From Nitritalea halalkaliphila LW7 (GTDB lineage Bacteria > Bacteroidota > Bacteroidia > Cytophagales > Cyclobacteriaceae), in the NCBI RefSeq assembly GCF_000265075.1, contig NZ_AJYA01000039.1, positions 1 through 64,000 of the forward strand: a stretch of 64,000 nt of DNA, read 5' to 3'. Below, piece by piece: positions 17,872 through 28,646 of this stretch (position 1 is its first letter; every line of letters starts with the position of its first letter). The position numbers were made by a program, and so were the translations under genes. Below the pieces are notes generated by a model. That model had not been told where the DNA came from. It did not search any database and saw only the letters and a list, made by a program, of their open reading frames with translations.

Positions 17872-18414
17872 ATGGATAGGTTGAGAATAGTTTTATGCCT
17901 ACTGGTTTCCGTTTGGATACTGATCGGCTGTAGGGAAAGCATGGACACTTCTCTGCTTCAGCCTTATTTAGGGCCTATTTCTACAGTTTATGATGTGGAT
18001 TTAGTCCATTCCGATTCCGCCATCGTTCGTATTCGGATGGAGGCAAGAAAGCAGCTGGACTTTGAGGATGGTAACAGAGAGTTTCCGGAAGGTATTTTCA
18101 TTCGTTTTTATGATGAAAATGGAAAAATGACTAGCACCATTCGTGCGGATGTCGGCTACTACGATCGGAATGCCAACCTGTACCGAGGTGTGGGGGATGT
18201 GCAGGTGGAAAACATAGAAAAGGAGCAGCGCCTAAATACAGAGGAGTTATTTTGGGACCCTACGGCGAAAAAAATCTTTACAGAAAAATTCGTTACGATT
18301 CGTGAAGGAGAAACCTTTTTACAAGGTACTGGAATGGATGCGAAAGACGATTTTTCTGAGTACACGATTTATAAAATTTCTGATGGAAGGACGATTCTTC
18401 CGGAGGATTCCTAA
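17872..18414 (+). CDS. lptC: LPS export ABC transporter periplasmic protein LptC
   Basis: LptC takes lipopolysaccharide from the inner-membrane LptBFG complex to the periplasmic LptA bridge. From the ATG at 17872 the protein has 180 residues. It has an N-terminal hydrophobic segment ending LIGC, so it could be a lipoprotein rather than a bitopic protein, as often seen in Bacteroidota. The OstA-like beta-jellyroll follows, with the strands IRADVGYYDRNANLYRGVGDVQV and KIFTEKFVTIREG. Neighbours are the same as in many Bacteroidota genomes. Confidence 0.85.
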   Translation: MDRLRIVLCLLVSVWILIGCRESMDTSLLQPYLGPISTVYDVDLVHSDSAIVRIRMEARKQLDFEDGNREFPEGIFIRFYDENGKMTSTIRADVGYYDRNANLYRGVGDVQVENIEKEQRLNTEELFWDPTAKKIFTEKFVTIREGETFLQGTGMDAKDDFSEYTIYKISDGRTILPEDS

Positions 18415-18435
18415 GCCTAAAAGCTTTAATTTGAC

Positions 18436-18663
18436 GTGAAGACAGCAGATACGATATTACTTTCCTTAACAGCAGCTTGTTTTATCATCGCTGCACATCA
18501 GACATTGGTGGCGGGTATTATGGTAAGTTATCCTTACTTTATGTTGGTGGCGGCCATGCTTTTCTGGTATCAGTTCCGTAGGAAAAAGCGCGAAGAAGCT
18601 GAAAAGTCTGCCGAAAATCAAAATCAGGCAAGGTCTAAACCGAAGAAAAAGCCGAGGCGTTAA
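18436..18663 (+). CDS. Small membrane protein of unknown function
   Basis: A 75-residue protein starting at GTG 18436. It has two hydrophobic segments (about residues 8-24 and 30-45) and a very basic tail rich in Lys and Arg, so both ends probably face the cytoplasm. It sits 21 bp after lptC and 2 bp before corC, inside the envelope operon. I do not recognise a family. Confidence 0.65.
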   Translation: MKTADTILLSLTAACFIIAAHQTLVAGIMVSYPYFMLVAAMLFWYQFRRKKREEAEKSAENQNQARSKPKKKPRR

Positions 18664-18665
18664 CT

Positions 18666-19957
18666 ATGATAAGCACGACATTTATTTTTCCTGTACTCGC
18701 TACCCTATTTTTTTCGGCCTTTTTCTCAGGCTTGGAAATGGCCTTTATCTCCGCGAACAAGTTGCAGATAGAGGTAGAAAATAAACAGGGGGCACTGACG
18801 GGAAAGATTCTTTCTTCTTTTTTACAGCAGCCGGGGCAGTTTCTGGGAACCACGCTGATCGGGAATACCATAGCCCTGGTTCTTTACGGGATTTTTATGG
18901 CGAACCTATTAGAACCGCTATTTTTAGAGCTGCTACCGAACAGCATGGAGAATCAAGCCACCCTACTGGTCACACAGACCGTGGTGGCTACTATCGTCGT
19001 CCTGATTACGGCTGAGTTCATTCCCAAGAGTATTTTCATGCTGAATCCGAATGGCCTTTTAAATGCGCTGGTCATTCCATTTCTTTTCGTCTTTTATTTG
19101 ATGTATCCTGTCGTATGGATCGTGGTAGGCCTGAGTCGTTTTTTTATCACCCAGGTGTTACGCTTGCCTTATAGCGAAGACAAGCCCGTCTTTAAAGTGA
19201 CTGACTTGAATGCGTTTATTCAGGATAAGTTGAGCTTAGCGAAGGGAGAGTTAACCGAAAGGGGCATGGAGGTGGATGCTAAAATTTTAGATAAGGCAGT
19301 AGAGTTTAAGACCATTCGCATCCGGGAATGTATGGTTCCGCGTACAGATATCGTGGCTGTGGAGGTGGATGATAGTATCCAGGAGTTGCAGGAGGCCTTT
19401 GCGTCGAGCGGGCACTCGAAAATAATCGTTTACAAGGAATCCATCGATGATGTAATCGGTTACTGTCATCAGCTGGAGCTTTTTAAACATCCGAAGACTA
19501 TTCAGGAAATTCTTACCCCGATTATTATCGTCCCGGAGTCCGCTTTAGCGAATGAGCTACTTATACAGTTTATTCGGGAGCGAAAAAGTATGGCCTTAGT
19601 GGTGGATGAGTTTGGGGGCACCTCGGGGATCGTAAGCATGGAGGATATCATCGAAGAAATCTTCGGTGAGATTCAGGATGAGTACGATACGGAAGAGCTC
19701 ACCGAGCAAAAAGTATCCGATACAGAATATCTACTAAGTGCCCGGCATGAGGTAGATTACTTAAATGAAAAGTATAATTGGCAACTCCCCTATGGAGAGT
19801 TTGAGACCTTATCAGGATTTATACTATCTTTGACCGAGAATATCCACAAAAGGGAGAATCCGTGACTTTCGGCCCATTTACCTTTACAGTGGTAGCCAAG
19901 CAGGACCATCGGATAGAAACCATACGCGTAAAAATTCATGAGCCGTTAAATTCTTAA
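18666..19957 (+). CDS. Hemolysin-family CNNM/CBS-domain protein (one frameshift)
   Basis: A CorC/HlyC-type protein related to CNNM magnesium transporters. A DUF21 membrane domain with about four helices covers roughly residues 1-160. A pair of CBS domains (VPRTDIVAVEVDD and VVDEFGGTSGIVSMEDIIEEI) and a C-terminal transporter-associated domain follow. The frame breaks near 19850, where a run of four A should probably be five; repair extends the protein to the TAA at 19957, giving 430 residues. The function is probably divalent-cation homeostasis or efflux; the hemolysin name is historical. Confidence 0.85.
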
Positions 19958-20037
19958 TACTTACTGTATTGATGGACATTTAATTTTGAATTTCCATTGA
20001 GATGTAATTATTTTGCGGCACTTCAAAAATTAGAAGA

Positions 20038-22146
20038 ATGGCATTAATAAAGAAAATCAGACAGAAAACAGGTCTAGCGATTGGAGTTATCGCAGTAGGG
20101 TTAATTTTTTTCCTCGTAGGGGGAGATATTTTAAGTCCGAACTCTACTCTATTAGGAGGTACTTCTAACAAGGTAGGTGAAATCGCTGGTGAATCGATCA
20201 CCTATGAAGAATACATGGCCGCGATAGAAGAGGCGAAGTTTGTCTTCCAAAATAATACGGGAAGAAGCCCCTCGGATGCAGAGATGTTTAGCATCCGTGA
20301 GCAGGCCTGGCAGGCCCTTATCGTGGAGCGTGTGTTTCAAAAGCAATACGACGCCCTAGGTATGATGGTTTCTGATGCTGAGCTTGTGGACATGGTTCAG
20401 GGTAGAAATATCATCCCAGAACTGCGTCAGTCGCTTACGAATCCCGAAACGGGAGAATTCGACCGTAGCCAGCTGATTGCCTTTCTTCAATCTTTAGACG
20501 GAGCCGGACCAGAGCAGCGTGCCTTTTGGGCGCAGCAAGAGCAGACTTTCGCAAATGCCAGGCTACGCTTAAAGTACGATAATTTACTTGCTACCTCAGA
20601 ATTTGCTAATTCGAAAGAGGGGCGCATGGAGCATATCGCTTCGAACTCTGTGGCGGATGTAGACTTGGTGTTTATTCCTTTCTACGCCCTAGAGGATGCT
20701 ACAGTGGAAGTAACTGACGCTGAAATCAAGCGTTACTATGATGCCAATAAAGAAAAGTTCCGTGTCGATAAAGCAGCTGACTTGGAGTATGTACGCTTTG
20801 ACATGCGTCCGAGTGCTGAAGATTCTGCAGCTGTTCGTGATGAAATCTTACGCTTAACGGAAGAACTCAAAGGAACCACACAAGATTCAGTTTTTGTGCT
20901 GCGTAACTCTGACATGAGAAGACCTTTCTTGACCGTTCTTCCTGGAGATAACCTACCGGAAACACTTCGTTTAAATGTAGATGAAATCGAAGCAGGCGAA
21001 ACGTACGGGCCTTTCCTTTCCTCTCGCTCTACTTTCGTTTCGTATAAGATTACAGATAAGTTCGACGGAACACCGCGCATGCGCGCACGTCACATTCTTT
21101 TCGGTACGCAAGGTTTAGACGATAGCGAAAAAGAGGTCGTACGTGAGCGTGCAAGAGGAATTTTAGCAGAAATCAAAGACGGCTTGGAGTTTGCTGCGGC
21201 AGCAGCGCAGTACGGCGAGGACGGGACCTCTCAGCGTGGTGGTGATCTTGGTTGGTTCGCAAAAGAAGATTTCGTAGATGAGTTTGCGAATGCGGTTTTT
21301 GCAGCACGCAACACGGGACTCTTGAATGATGTCGTGGAAACAGAGTATGGCTTCCATATTATCAGCGTGACAGAGATGCCAAAATCCGAGACCCATAAAA
21401 TAGCGGTTTTGGAGCGTGAATTAGGGCCTTCTGATGCTACACGTAATGAGGCTTTCAGAAATGCAGATCTTTTCGCTGCTACGGCAAATGATAAAAAATC
21501 CTTCGAGGCTTTAGTTGAACAAGAAGGGTATAGAAGATTACAGGCGAATGGCTTAGCTCCTTTCTCGCGAAATCTAAACAATCTGCAAAACGCGCGTGAG
21601 GTGATCCGCTGGGCATTTAATGATGCCTCAGAAGGCAAGGTGTCGCCTGTTTTCGAGCTGGATGATACGTATGTGGTGGCCTTACTTGTATCGCGTACAG
21701 ATGAGGGATATGCTTCCTTAGCTAACGTTCGTAATGAGATTCTAGCACAACTTCGTAACGAGAAGAAAGGGGAGAAAATTAAAGAGCAGCTCGCTGGCTT
21801 AGAGTCTTTTGATGCGATGAAAGAAAAGTTCGATGAGTTCGCTTCTAGAGAAAATGTGGCGGATCTACGTTTGAGCTCTAATGTGCTTCCAGGAGTGGGC
21901 TTTGCGCCGAAGGCGATAGGTGCCATCTTCGGTATGGCTGAAGGAAAAATCGGGGCTCCTATTTTAGAAGAGAATGGTGTGATCATAGCGCGCGTTAATA
22001 GTCGTGTAGATGCCGGTGAAATCGCAGACTACACCAACTATCAGCGTCAGCTGGCAGCCAGTTCTTCGCAGCGAACAGCGTATATGATTATGATGGCTTT
22101 AGAGGAGCTAGCGGATGTAAAAGACTTCCGTTATAAGTTCTTCTAA
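20038..22146 (+). CDS. Peptidylprolyl isomerase, PpiD/SurA-like
   Basis: A 702-residue folding factor of the periplasm. One membrane anchor lies at residues 14-31. A SurA_N-type chaperone region follows, and a parvulin domain spans about residues 345-450 (RARHILFG, GGDLGWFAKEDFVDEF, TEYGFHIISVTE). A C-terminal helical region of about 250 residues completes it. It is similar to PpiD in layout, and in Bacteroidota it sits after corC in this order. Intact, unlike many neighbours. Confidence 0.88.
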   Translation: MALIKKIRQKTGLAIGVIAVGLIFFLVGGDILSPNSTLLGGTSNKVGEIAGESITYEEYMAAIEEAKFVFQNNTGRSPSDAEMFSIREQAWQALIVERVFQKQYDALGMMVSDAELVDMVQGRNIIPELRQSLTNPETGEFDRSQLIAFLQSLDGAGPEQRAFWAQQEQTFANARLRLKYDNLLATSEFANSKEGRMEHIASNSVADVDLVFIPFYALEDATVEVTDAEIKRYYDANKEKFRVDKAADLEYVRFDMRPSAEDSAAVRDEILRLTEELKGTTQDSVFVLRNSDMRRPFLTVLPGDNLPETLRLNVDEIEAGETYGPFLSSRSTFVSYKITDKFDGTPRMRARHILFGTQGLDDSEKEVVRERARGILAEIKDGLEFAAAAAQYGEDGTSQRGGDLGWFAKEDFVDEFANAVFAARNTGLLNDVVETEYGFHIISVTEMPKSETHKIAVLERELGPSDATRNEAFRNADLFAATANDKKSFEALVEQEGYRRLQANGLAPFSRNLNNLQNAREVIRWAFNDASEGKVSPVFELDDTYVVALLVSRTDEGYASLANVRNEILAQLRNEKKGEKIKEQLAGLESFDAMKEKFDEFASRENVADLRLSSNVLPGVGFAPKAIGAIFGMAEGKIGAPILEENGVIIARVNSRVDAGEIADYTNYQRQLAASSSQRTAYMIMMALEELADVKDFRYKFF

Positions 22147-22167
22147 ATCACAAATGAGACAAGAGGG

Positions 22168-22201
22168 CCCGTGGAAGTGATTTCACGGGTTTCCTTTTTT
22201 T
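22168..22201 (+). terminator. Intrinsic terminator of the ppiD-like gene
   Basis: CCCGTG (22168-22173) pairs with CACGGG (22184-22189), followed by TTTCC and a run of seven T. Confidence 0.75.
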
Positions 22202-22252
22202 AGGTGAATGGTTATCTGCGAACCAAATGGACACGTACAAGTTACTATTCTA

Positions 22253-22519
22253 ATGAAAGAGAAGTTTAATGAAGCGGCTTTTAAGGAGCGGTTAGAGGCA
22301 CAGACCAGCTTTCCGACCCTATATCCCTTTAAATTTATTGTTCCTAAGAAGAGTTTAGCGGAGCTTAAGGCACTTTTCCCGAATCGTCAGCTCGTGTTTA
22401 AGGACAGCTCTAAAGGAAATTACACCAGTGTTTCCTTTCAGCTTATGGTGCCGAATAGCGAACGCATCCTGGAGGTGTACCGAAAGGCAGCTACTGTCGA
22501 GGGACTTATCGCCTTATAA
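22253..22519 (+). CDS. DUF493 family protein
   Basis: A small ferredoxin-fold protein of the YbeD/DUF493 family, 88 residues from the ATG at 22253. The frame opens 15 codons earlier at 22208, but the conserved region starts with MKEKFNEAAF, so the later start is preferred. The family is thought to be regulatory, and its role is not well known. First of four small genes (DUF493, PCD, rsmI, suhB) in the same direction. Confidence 0.75.
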   Translation: MKEKFNEAAFKERLEAQTSFPTLYPFKFIVPKKSLAELKALFPNRQLVFKDSSKGNYTSVSFQLMVPNSERILEVYRKAATVEGLIAL

Positions 22520-22531
22520 AATAAAAAGACT

Positions 22532-22771
22532 ATGTGGAAAGAAGTAGATCAAAAACTGTGTAAAACATTTACCTTCGGAGACTTTCAGGAGGCTTTCGCT
22601 TTTATGACGCGCGTAGCTTTTCTAGCTGAGGCGCAGGGACATCACCCGAACTGGAGCAATGTGTACAATACAGTCGAAATTCAGCTGACGACGCACGACG
22701 CGGGTAACACTATTACGGAGAAGGACCATCAGCTGGCAAAGGCCATAGATGCTGTTTTGGAAGCGAAGTAA
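22532..22771 (+). CDS. 4a-hydroxytetrahydrobiopterin dehydratase
   Basis: A 79-residue pterin-4a-carbinolamine dehydratase. The substrate-site motif [10 protein letters not shown] is at residues 37-46, with the later [18 protein letters not shown]. In pathways with a pterin-dependent hydroxylase it recycles the cofactor, but in bacteria without one it may act in other roles. No hydroxylase gene is present in this window. It lies 12 bp after the DUF493 gene and 3 bp before rsmI. Confidence 0.88.
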   Translation: MWKEVDQKLCKTFTFGDFQEAFAFMTRVAFLAEAQGHHPNWSNVYNTVEIQLTTHDAGNTITEKDHQLAKAIDAVLEAK

Positions 22772-22774
22772 GCC

Positions 22775-23482
22775 ATGGATTCAGCGGAAATTCAAGCGTC
22801 CACACAGCTCTTTCTAGTGCCTACGCCTGTGGGTAACCTGCAGGACATGACGTATCGTGCGGTGCAGGTGCTTCAGGAGGTGGATGTTATCTTAGCAGAG
22901 GATACGCGGACGAGTAGTAAGCTGTTAAAGCATTTCGCTATTCAGCGCCCACTGCAGGCGTATCACATCTTTAACGAGCATAAGGCTGTGGATCGCCTCA
23001 TCGAGCGGATGCGCGCCGGAGAGGTTTTTGCCCTCATTTCGGATGCCGGTACGCCGGGGATTTCGGATCCCGGATATCTGCTCGTACGGGCTGTGGTGCA
23101 GGCAGGGCTGCGGGTCTCTACCTTGCCGGGAGCTACGGCTTTCGTGCCGGCACTGGTCAACTCAGGGCTGCCGAACGATCGGTTTGTGTTCGAGGGTTTT
23201 CTGCCCCATAAAAAAGGCAAACAGCGGAAGCTAGAAAGTCTAGCAAAGGAGGAACGCACCCTGATCTTTTATGAGTCGCCGCATCGAATCGCGAAAACTC
23301 TCCGCATGATGGAGGCTGTTTTCGGTCCCGATCGCGAAGCCTGTCTCTGTCGTGAGTTATCGAAAAAGTTCGAAGAAAATAGGTACGGTACCTTAGCGGA
23401 GTTGGCAGCAAGTGCTGAAGCCGAGGAGGTGCGAGGAGAGCTGGTGCTGATCGTAGCAGGAGCTGCTCCCGAGCTGTGGTGA
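22775..23482 (+). CDS. rsmI: 16S rRNA (cytidine-1402-2'-O)-methyltransferase
   Basis: RsmI adds a 2'-O-methyl group to C1402 in the decoding centre of 16S rRNA. The 235-residue protein has the tetrapyrrole-methylase fold with LVPTPVGNLQDMTYRA near the start, AEDTRTSSKLLKHF and the GTPGISDPG substrate loop. The normal length of relatives is about 225-290 residues, so it is on the short side. Co-directional with the pterin dehydratase and suhB. Confidence 0.92.
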   Translation: MDSAEIQASTQLFLVPTPVGNLQDMTYRAVQVLQEVDVILAEDTRTSSKLLKHFAIQRPLQAYHIFNEHKAVDRLIERMRAGEVFALISDAGTPGISDPGYLLVRAVVQAGLRVSTLPGATAFVPALVNSGLPNDRFVFEGFLPHKKGKQRKLESLAKEERTLIFYESPHRIAKTLRMMEAVFGPDREACLCRELSKKFEENRYGTLAELAASAEAEEVRGELVLIVAGAAPELW

Positions 23483-23557
23483 GTGGTGCAGATCGCCCGA
23501 AAAGAAGTAAAAAATGGGATAGATTAGCAGTAGATGCTGCTGATGAAACAGAAGATG

Positions 23558-24360
23558 ATGGATAAGTATACGCAGCCCGCCCTAGTGGAGGGGCTTTTGG
23601 CGGTAGCCAAAAAAGCCGGCGCCTACATCCGTAAGGAACGGGAGAGCTTTTCTTATGAAAATGTGGAGCATAAGGGCTTTAATGACCTGGTTTCTTATGT
23701 GGACCAAAATGCCGAGCGCATTATCGTGGAGGGGCTTTCTGGCCTGCTTCCTGAGGCGGGGTTTTTAGCAGAGGAGGGTACCGCCGAGGAGGGGAATCAA
23801 GCGATTAAATGGATCATCGACCCCCTAGACGGCACGACGAATTTCGTGCACGGTATTCCTGTATTTTCCGTCAGTATCGCACTCGAAGTAAATGGTGTGC
23901 TGACGCTCGGGGTCGTGTATGAAGTAAATCGCGATGAATGCTTTCATGCCGTTAAGGGGCAAGGGGCTTTCCTAAACGGGAAGGCGATTCGTGTAAGTCC
24001 AGCTACCTCGCTGTCGCAGGCTTTGATTGCGACAGGTTTTCCTTATAGTGAATTCGATAAGCTGCCGGCTTACATCCACGTGATGCAATTTATGATGAAG
24101 AATTCTCACGGGCTGCGCCGCATGGGAAGTGCGGCGGTGGACCTGGCCTATGTGGCCTGCGGGCGTGTAGAAGCTTATTTTGAGTATAATTTAAATGCGT
24201 ATGATGTGGCAGCTGGTGCGCTGCTTGTCCGTGAGGCTGGGGGCAGGTGAGTGATTTCTTCGGTGGTCCCGCTTATGTATATGGAAGGAGTATCGTCGCG
24301 GTTACGCCGGCGCTACAGCAAGAGGTCCTGGCGGTGATTCAGGAGGCTTGGGAGCAGTAA
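23558..24360 (+). CDS. suhB: Inositol monophosphatase family protein (one frameshift)
   Basis: A lithium-sensitive phosphatase acting on inositol 1-phosphate or similar sugar phosphates. It carries the metal-binding motif WIIDPLDGTTNFVHG and the upstream EEGT segment. The C-terminal motif NAYDVAAGALLVREAGG is followed by a frame break near 24246 (GGCAGGTGAG for a likely GGCAGGGTGAG). Repair continues VSDFFGG...EAWEQ to the TAA at 24360. The preferred start is ATG 23558 (MDKYTQ), giving 267 residues after repair; ATGs at 23534, 23543 and 23555 are alternatives. A 7-bp palindrome, TTTTGGC/GCCAAAA, is at 23595-23612. Confidence 0.87.
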
Positions 24361-24501
24361 GCTAGGCGTTTTGCTTCTAAAAAGAGGGGCTAAAATGACT
24401 GGTCAGGCAGCGCATCCTTTGGTGAAAGGTGCGCTGCTGCTATTTCAGTAGTTTTTTGGTGCGGCTTTTGTGCTTATTTTTAGGAATTTCGACCAAATGC
24501 T

Positions 24502-27500
24502 ATGTCTTCCATGAAAAAAGCGCTCAAAATCTTCGGCCTGTCCCTAGCAGGTCTATTTTTAGTCGTACTCCTTCTTCCCTTTCTTTTCCGCGGCAAAATC
24601 ATCTCGATGGTCGATGAGGCCATTCAGGAGGCTGTGATCGGAGAGGTGTACTATGACCGGGAGCAGGTAAGTTTAAGCCTTTTTAGCCGCTTTCCACACA
24701 TGGCGCTTCGTTTAGGTGATTTCGGTATCGTCGGTGAGGAGCCGTTTCGAGGGGATACACTCGTCCACGTGGAGGAGCTGCAGGTGGACTTTCGGCTTTG
24801 GTCGCTGCTGTTCGGTGATTACCCTACGCTATCAGGCATCCATCTGAAAGGGGGAGAACTTTATGTGAAGGTATTGGCCGATGGGACGGCAAATTATGAC
24901 ATTCTCCCGCCCTCAGCAAGTGAGGAGGCCCCTGTGGAGGCAGGTAATTTCCGGATTGGCATCGATGTCTTAGAGCTGCAAGATGTTTCCGTCATCTACG
25001 ATGACCGCGAGCTAGACTTTTTTATGGCGCTAGGTGGGATCCGTGCGCTCGGTTCGGGAGATTTTACGAGCAGCACCTTTGAAATGCCCTTACGTATGGA
25101 AGCGTTTCTGGCAGATATGCGTTATGAGGGCATTTCGTACCTTTCCCAAAAGCACTTTAAGGGGACCACTACCGTAGATGTGGACTTGGACGCCATGCGC
25201 TTTGGCTTCCTGGACAGTGACTTATACCTGAATGCCTTTCATTTCTTCTTAGATGGGTCCCTCTCGCTTCCTGAGGAGGGAATTGGCTTTGACCTACGTG
25301 CCGGGACGCGGGAAAGTGATTTTAAGACCTTACTGTCTTTGGTCCCCGGCATGTACTCGGAGCAGTTTTCGGCTATCGAAACGGCGGGTACTATCGAGTT
25401 TTTAGCAGAGGTGAATGGAATTTATTCCGATGATGCCACTCCTGCTTTCCTCGTGCAGCTGGGTGTAAGCGAGGGCATGTTCCGCTTTCCGGACCTTGCG
25501 CTGCCAGTGCGTGATGTAGGCCTGGAGCTGGTGCTGGCGAATACGACAGCCGACTGGACGAACACGCGCTTGAAATTAAGTGATTTCCGTATGCTGTTTG
25601 GTGATAACCCTTTTGCAGCAGAGCTGCAAATCGAGAATTTTAAAGATTTCCCGATGGAGGCGCGTCTGGATGGGCGGCTGAATCTCGGGGAGCTGACGGC
25701 TATTTTCCCTATTCCTGACCTGACGCTGGGAGGAGAGCTTAGCATGCGTGGGGAGGCCAAAGGAACCTATGACAGCACACTGCAGACCTTGCCTGTTTTT
25801 TCGGCTGACTTCACACTGAAAGATGGCTTGGTACGGAGAAAGGATCTCCCTGCTGCGTTAGAGGCGCTTCAGGTGCAGGCGCGTATCGGTAGTGCCAGCG
25901 GGCGTTTTGAAGATTTCATGGCGGTGGTCTCCCGCATGTCGGCGCAGATCGATGGAGAAACACTTAGCGGGGAGGCGACGTTCAGAGACCTTTCCAACCT
26001 TAGCTGGGACCTGCGGGCCTCAGGTGCTGCCAACTTGGCTACGCTGATGGCGCTTTTCCCTCAGGAAGGCATGCAGCTGGCGGGTCGTGTCGGTGGGGAG
26101 ATCGCCGCTCGTGGGGATATGCGCACCTTAGAAGCGGGTCGCTATACTTCCCTTTACAATGCCGGCACCGTTACGCTATCAGATTTTGTGTTTCGCTCGG
26201 CGGATGTACCGCAGAAAGTCGAGATCAAGCAGGCAGAGGCCAGTTTTAACCCGGACAACATAGCCTTGAAGCGCTTTTCTTCTGTGCTAGGAGAGAGTCC
26301 ACTGGAGGCTTCTGGTACGCTGAGCAACTACATGGGCTATCTTTTCCGAGAGGGAGAGGTGCTCCGAGGTGAACTTATACTTGCTTCAGCGCGCTTTAAT
26401 GCGAACGAGTGGCTTAGCGCAGATGCCAGTGCGACGGAGTCCACCGAGTTAACAGTTTTAGCCCTGCCGCGCACGATAAACTTTCAGCTTGGCCTGGCCA
26501 TAGAGGAGCTGCTGTATGATAATTTACGTTTGGAGGCTGTTCAGGGCACCGCTCAGCTGGCGGATGGTGTGCTTCGTGTTCGAGATGCTGGCTTGAGGAC
26601 CTTGGGCGGACAAGTGCGTATGTCGGGAAGCTATGATCCGCGGGATCTGGCTGCTCCTCGCTTTGATTTTAACTTCGGGGTGGAGCGCTTGGATATTCGG
26701 CAGGCTTTCGAAGCGTTTAATACGGTTCAACTTTTAGCTCCTGTGGCGCAGCATCTGGAGGGTGTATTTTCCACAGACTTGTCTTTCGGCGGGCTTTTAG
26801 CTTCGGATATGATGCCGGTGATGGCTTCACTGGATGCGAAGGGCGCTATCCGCATTTTAGAGGCAGCGTTCCAAAACCCTTCGTTTACTTCAGGAATCAG
26901 TGGTCTAATCGGCCTTCGTCAGGAAGAAACGCTACGTTTTCGAAATATGCGCATTCCGATCACCATCGATAATGGTGTACTAGAAGTAGAGCCTTTGATC
27001 TTCGGCTTTGGGACTATGAGGCAAGGCTGCAGGGGAGCACTGCCTATAACGGAAGTATTCGTTATTTACTAAATCTGCAAATCCCAGCCGGTCGATTCGG
27101 GCAGCAACTGAATTCGGCGCTGGCACGAGTCAGCGGGGCGACGATCGCTGAGGATGCCCCATTCCTGTGGCCTTATCGATAGGGGGCACCTATGCACGTC
27201 CGACTTTCGGTTTAGCGGGAGAGGGAAGTATCGAGCAGCTTTTGGCTTCTGCGGTGCGTGCGCGACTCGGTCAGGAGCGTGAGCAGCTCCAGCGAAGTGT
27301 AACGGAGGAGTTTCGTCAGCGGGAGGATAGTGTAAAAACAGTGCTTAAAGCAGAAGCGGAGCGGGTGCAGGACAGTGTGCGCAGGGAGGCAGAACGCCGC
27401 GTGGAGCAGACTCGTGAGCGTGCGGCGGAAGAGGCCCGTAACTTGATCCGAGGGGTTATCGGGGGCAGCAGAAATCGTCCTGCTACCGTCCCCGATACGA

Positions 27501-27523
27501 CGAAGCGGAATAATGAGGAGTAG
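24502..27523 (+). CDS. AsmA-like outer-membrane assembly protein (two frameshifts)
   Basis: A very large protein of the AsmA family, about 1,007 residues after repair. A single N-terminal membrane helix (residues 9-30) anchors it and most of it lies in the periplasm. AsmA-like proteins form long hydrophobic grooves that are thought to carry phospholipids to the outer membrane. The C-terminus carries a charged helical, coiled-coil-like region of about 75 residues rich in Glu, Arg and Gln, unusual for the core family. Two breaks occur: near 27013 (GGGACTATG, one base missing) and near 27163 (CCATTCCTGTGG for a likely CCATTCCCTGTGG). After repair the segment RYLLNLQIPAGRFGQQ joins them. Confidence 0.85.
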
Positions 27524-27537
27524 GTGGCGGCAGGTTG

Positions 27538-27557
27538 TTTTGGCCGTCAGGCCAAAA
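27538..27557. terminator. Convergent terminator between asmA-like and AEC genes
   Basis: TTTTGGCC, loop GTCA, GGCCAAAA. The perfect palindrome lies just past the asmA stop and overlaps the end of the convergent AEC gene. Also a member of the dispersed palindrome family. Confidence 0.55.
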
Positions 27558-28467
27558 TAAACGACTCTACTACCCAGTACCAGAGCGCGATGGTAAGGAA
27601 GCTGAGCGGGATGCCCACGCCTACCATCAGGGAGGCCAGTCGCGGATTTAGGTTATAGGAAATGGCCAAGATGGAGCCAGTAATCATGGGTGCCATAGCC
27701 ATTTCTAAAACGGTGATTTTAAGCGGAAGACCTCCGAGAGGGCTAAGGCCTCCGAAAAGAAGCCAGATTCCAGCGGGGAGTAGGAGGAGCTTAAAGGTCA
27801 GACCTGTCCAGAGTTGTCGGTCGCGGAAGGCGGATTTTTCGATTTGCAGTTGGAGTCCCACGGCCCCTAGCGCCACAGGGGTTAGTGACTGCGCGAGGGT
27901 TTCCAGTCCAAAACCGAGGATGGGGTGTACGGTCAGCTCGAGTAGGTTCATGCTGATGCCGATGATAAAAAACAGGAAGGGAGGGAAGGTGATCACCTTT
28001 TTGACTAGTGAGCTTTTGCTGCTTTTAGCTGCGCTGTAGGTGTTCGCGACGATCACGGCCAGGGTGCTGACCAGGATAAAGGAGCCTGCCTGATCGATCA
28101 GTAGTGCGATTTTTAGTCCTTCGGTTCCGTATAAGGCATCGATAATCGGGAAGCCAACGAAGGAAGTGTTCGCGAGTCCTCCTGTCAGGGTTAGGCAGCC
28201 GATGGTGCCAGGGCCCCAGTTTCTCCAGGAGCCGATGAGGTGGAAGAAACCCCAGGCCAGCAGAAAGCTGAGCCATGCTGCTGCGATGGGCAGGAGAAGC
28301 TCGGGGCTGAGTGGCAGCGTGGGCAAGTATTTCAGAGCGATGGCGGGCAGCACCACGAAGATCAGGTATTGGTTTAGGAGTTTGGCCAGTTTTTCTGGCT
28401 CTCTGAGCTGTTTGCGTAGGTACATCCCCAAGCCCAGAGAAATAAAAATGAGTGCTATTTTCGCCAT
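27547..28467 (-). CDS. AEC family transporter (auxin efflux carrier fold)
   Basis: A 306-residue membrane protein with about ten hydrophobic helices in two five-helix halves, as in AEC and bile-acid symporter-like carriers. Proline-containing helix breaks (for example GFPIIDALYG and a helix ending KYLPTLPLSPE) are typical. Substrates of bacterial members include malate and other organic acids, but they cannot be assigned here. The gene is monocistronic and convergent with the asmA-like gene. Confidence 0.85.
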   Translation of the reverse strand: MAKIALIFISLGLGMYLRKQLREPEKLAKLLNQYLIFVVLPAIALKYLPTLPLSPELLLPIAAAWLSFLLAWGFFHLIGSWRNWGPGTIGCLTLTGGLANTSFVGFPIIDALYGTEGLKIALLIDQAGSFILVSTLAVIVANTYSAAKSSKSSLVKKVITFPPFLFFIIGISMNLLELTVHPILGFGLETLAQSLTPVALGAVGLQLQIEKSAFRDRQLWTGLTFKLLLLPAGIWLLFGGLSPLGGLPLKITVLEMAMAPMITGSILAISYNLNPRLASLMVGVGIPLSFLTIALWYWVVESFILA

Positions 28468-28511
28468 AATGTTGTCCGTGTAGGGCTAGTGGCCTTGGTC
28501 GGAGATTTAAT

Positions 28512-28528
28512 TTTGCGCTGTGCGCAAA
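28512..28528. repeat. Palindrome TTTGCGC/GCGCAAA upstream of the AEC gene
   Basis: A 7-bp perfect hairpin with a TGT loop in the region between the divergent AEC gene and the small orphan gene. A further member of the dispersed palindrome family. Confidence 0.6.
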
Positions 28529-28646
28529 TATACGGAAGAAAGCCGCTGTGGGTGTGTTTTTTCTTTTCTACTTTTAGGTTATGCCGTCCGTCTGGGACTT
28601 AACAGAAAGATAACCCATTAACTTTCAGTGGTCTTGTGAGGTGATG

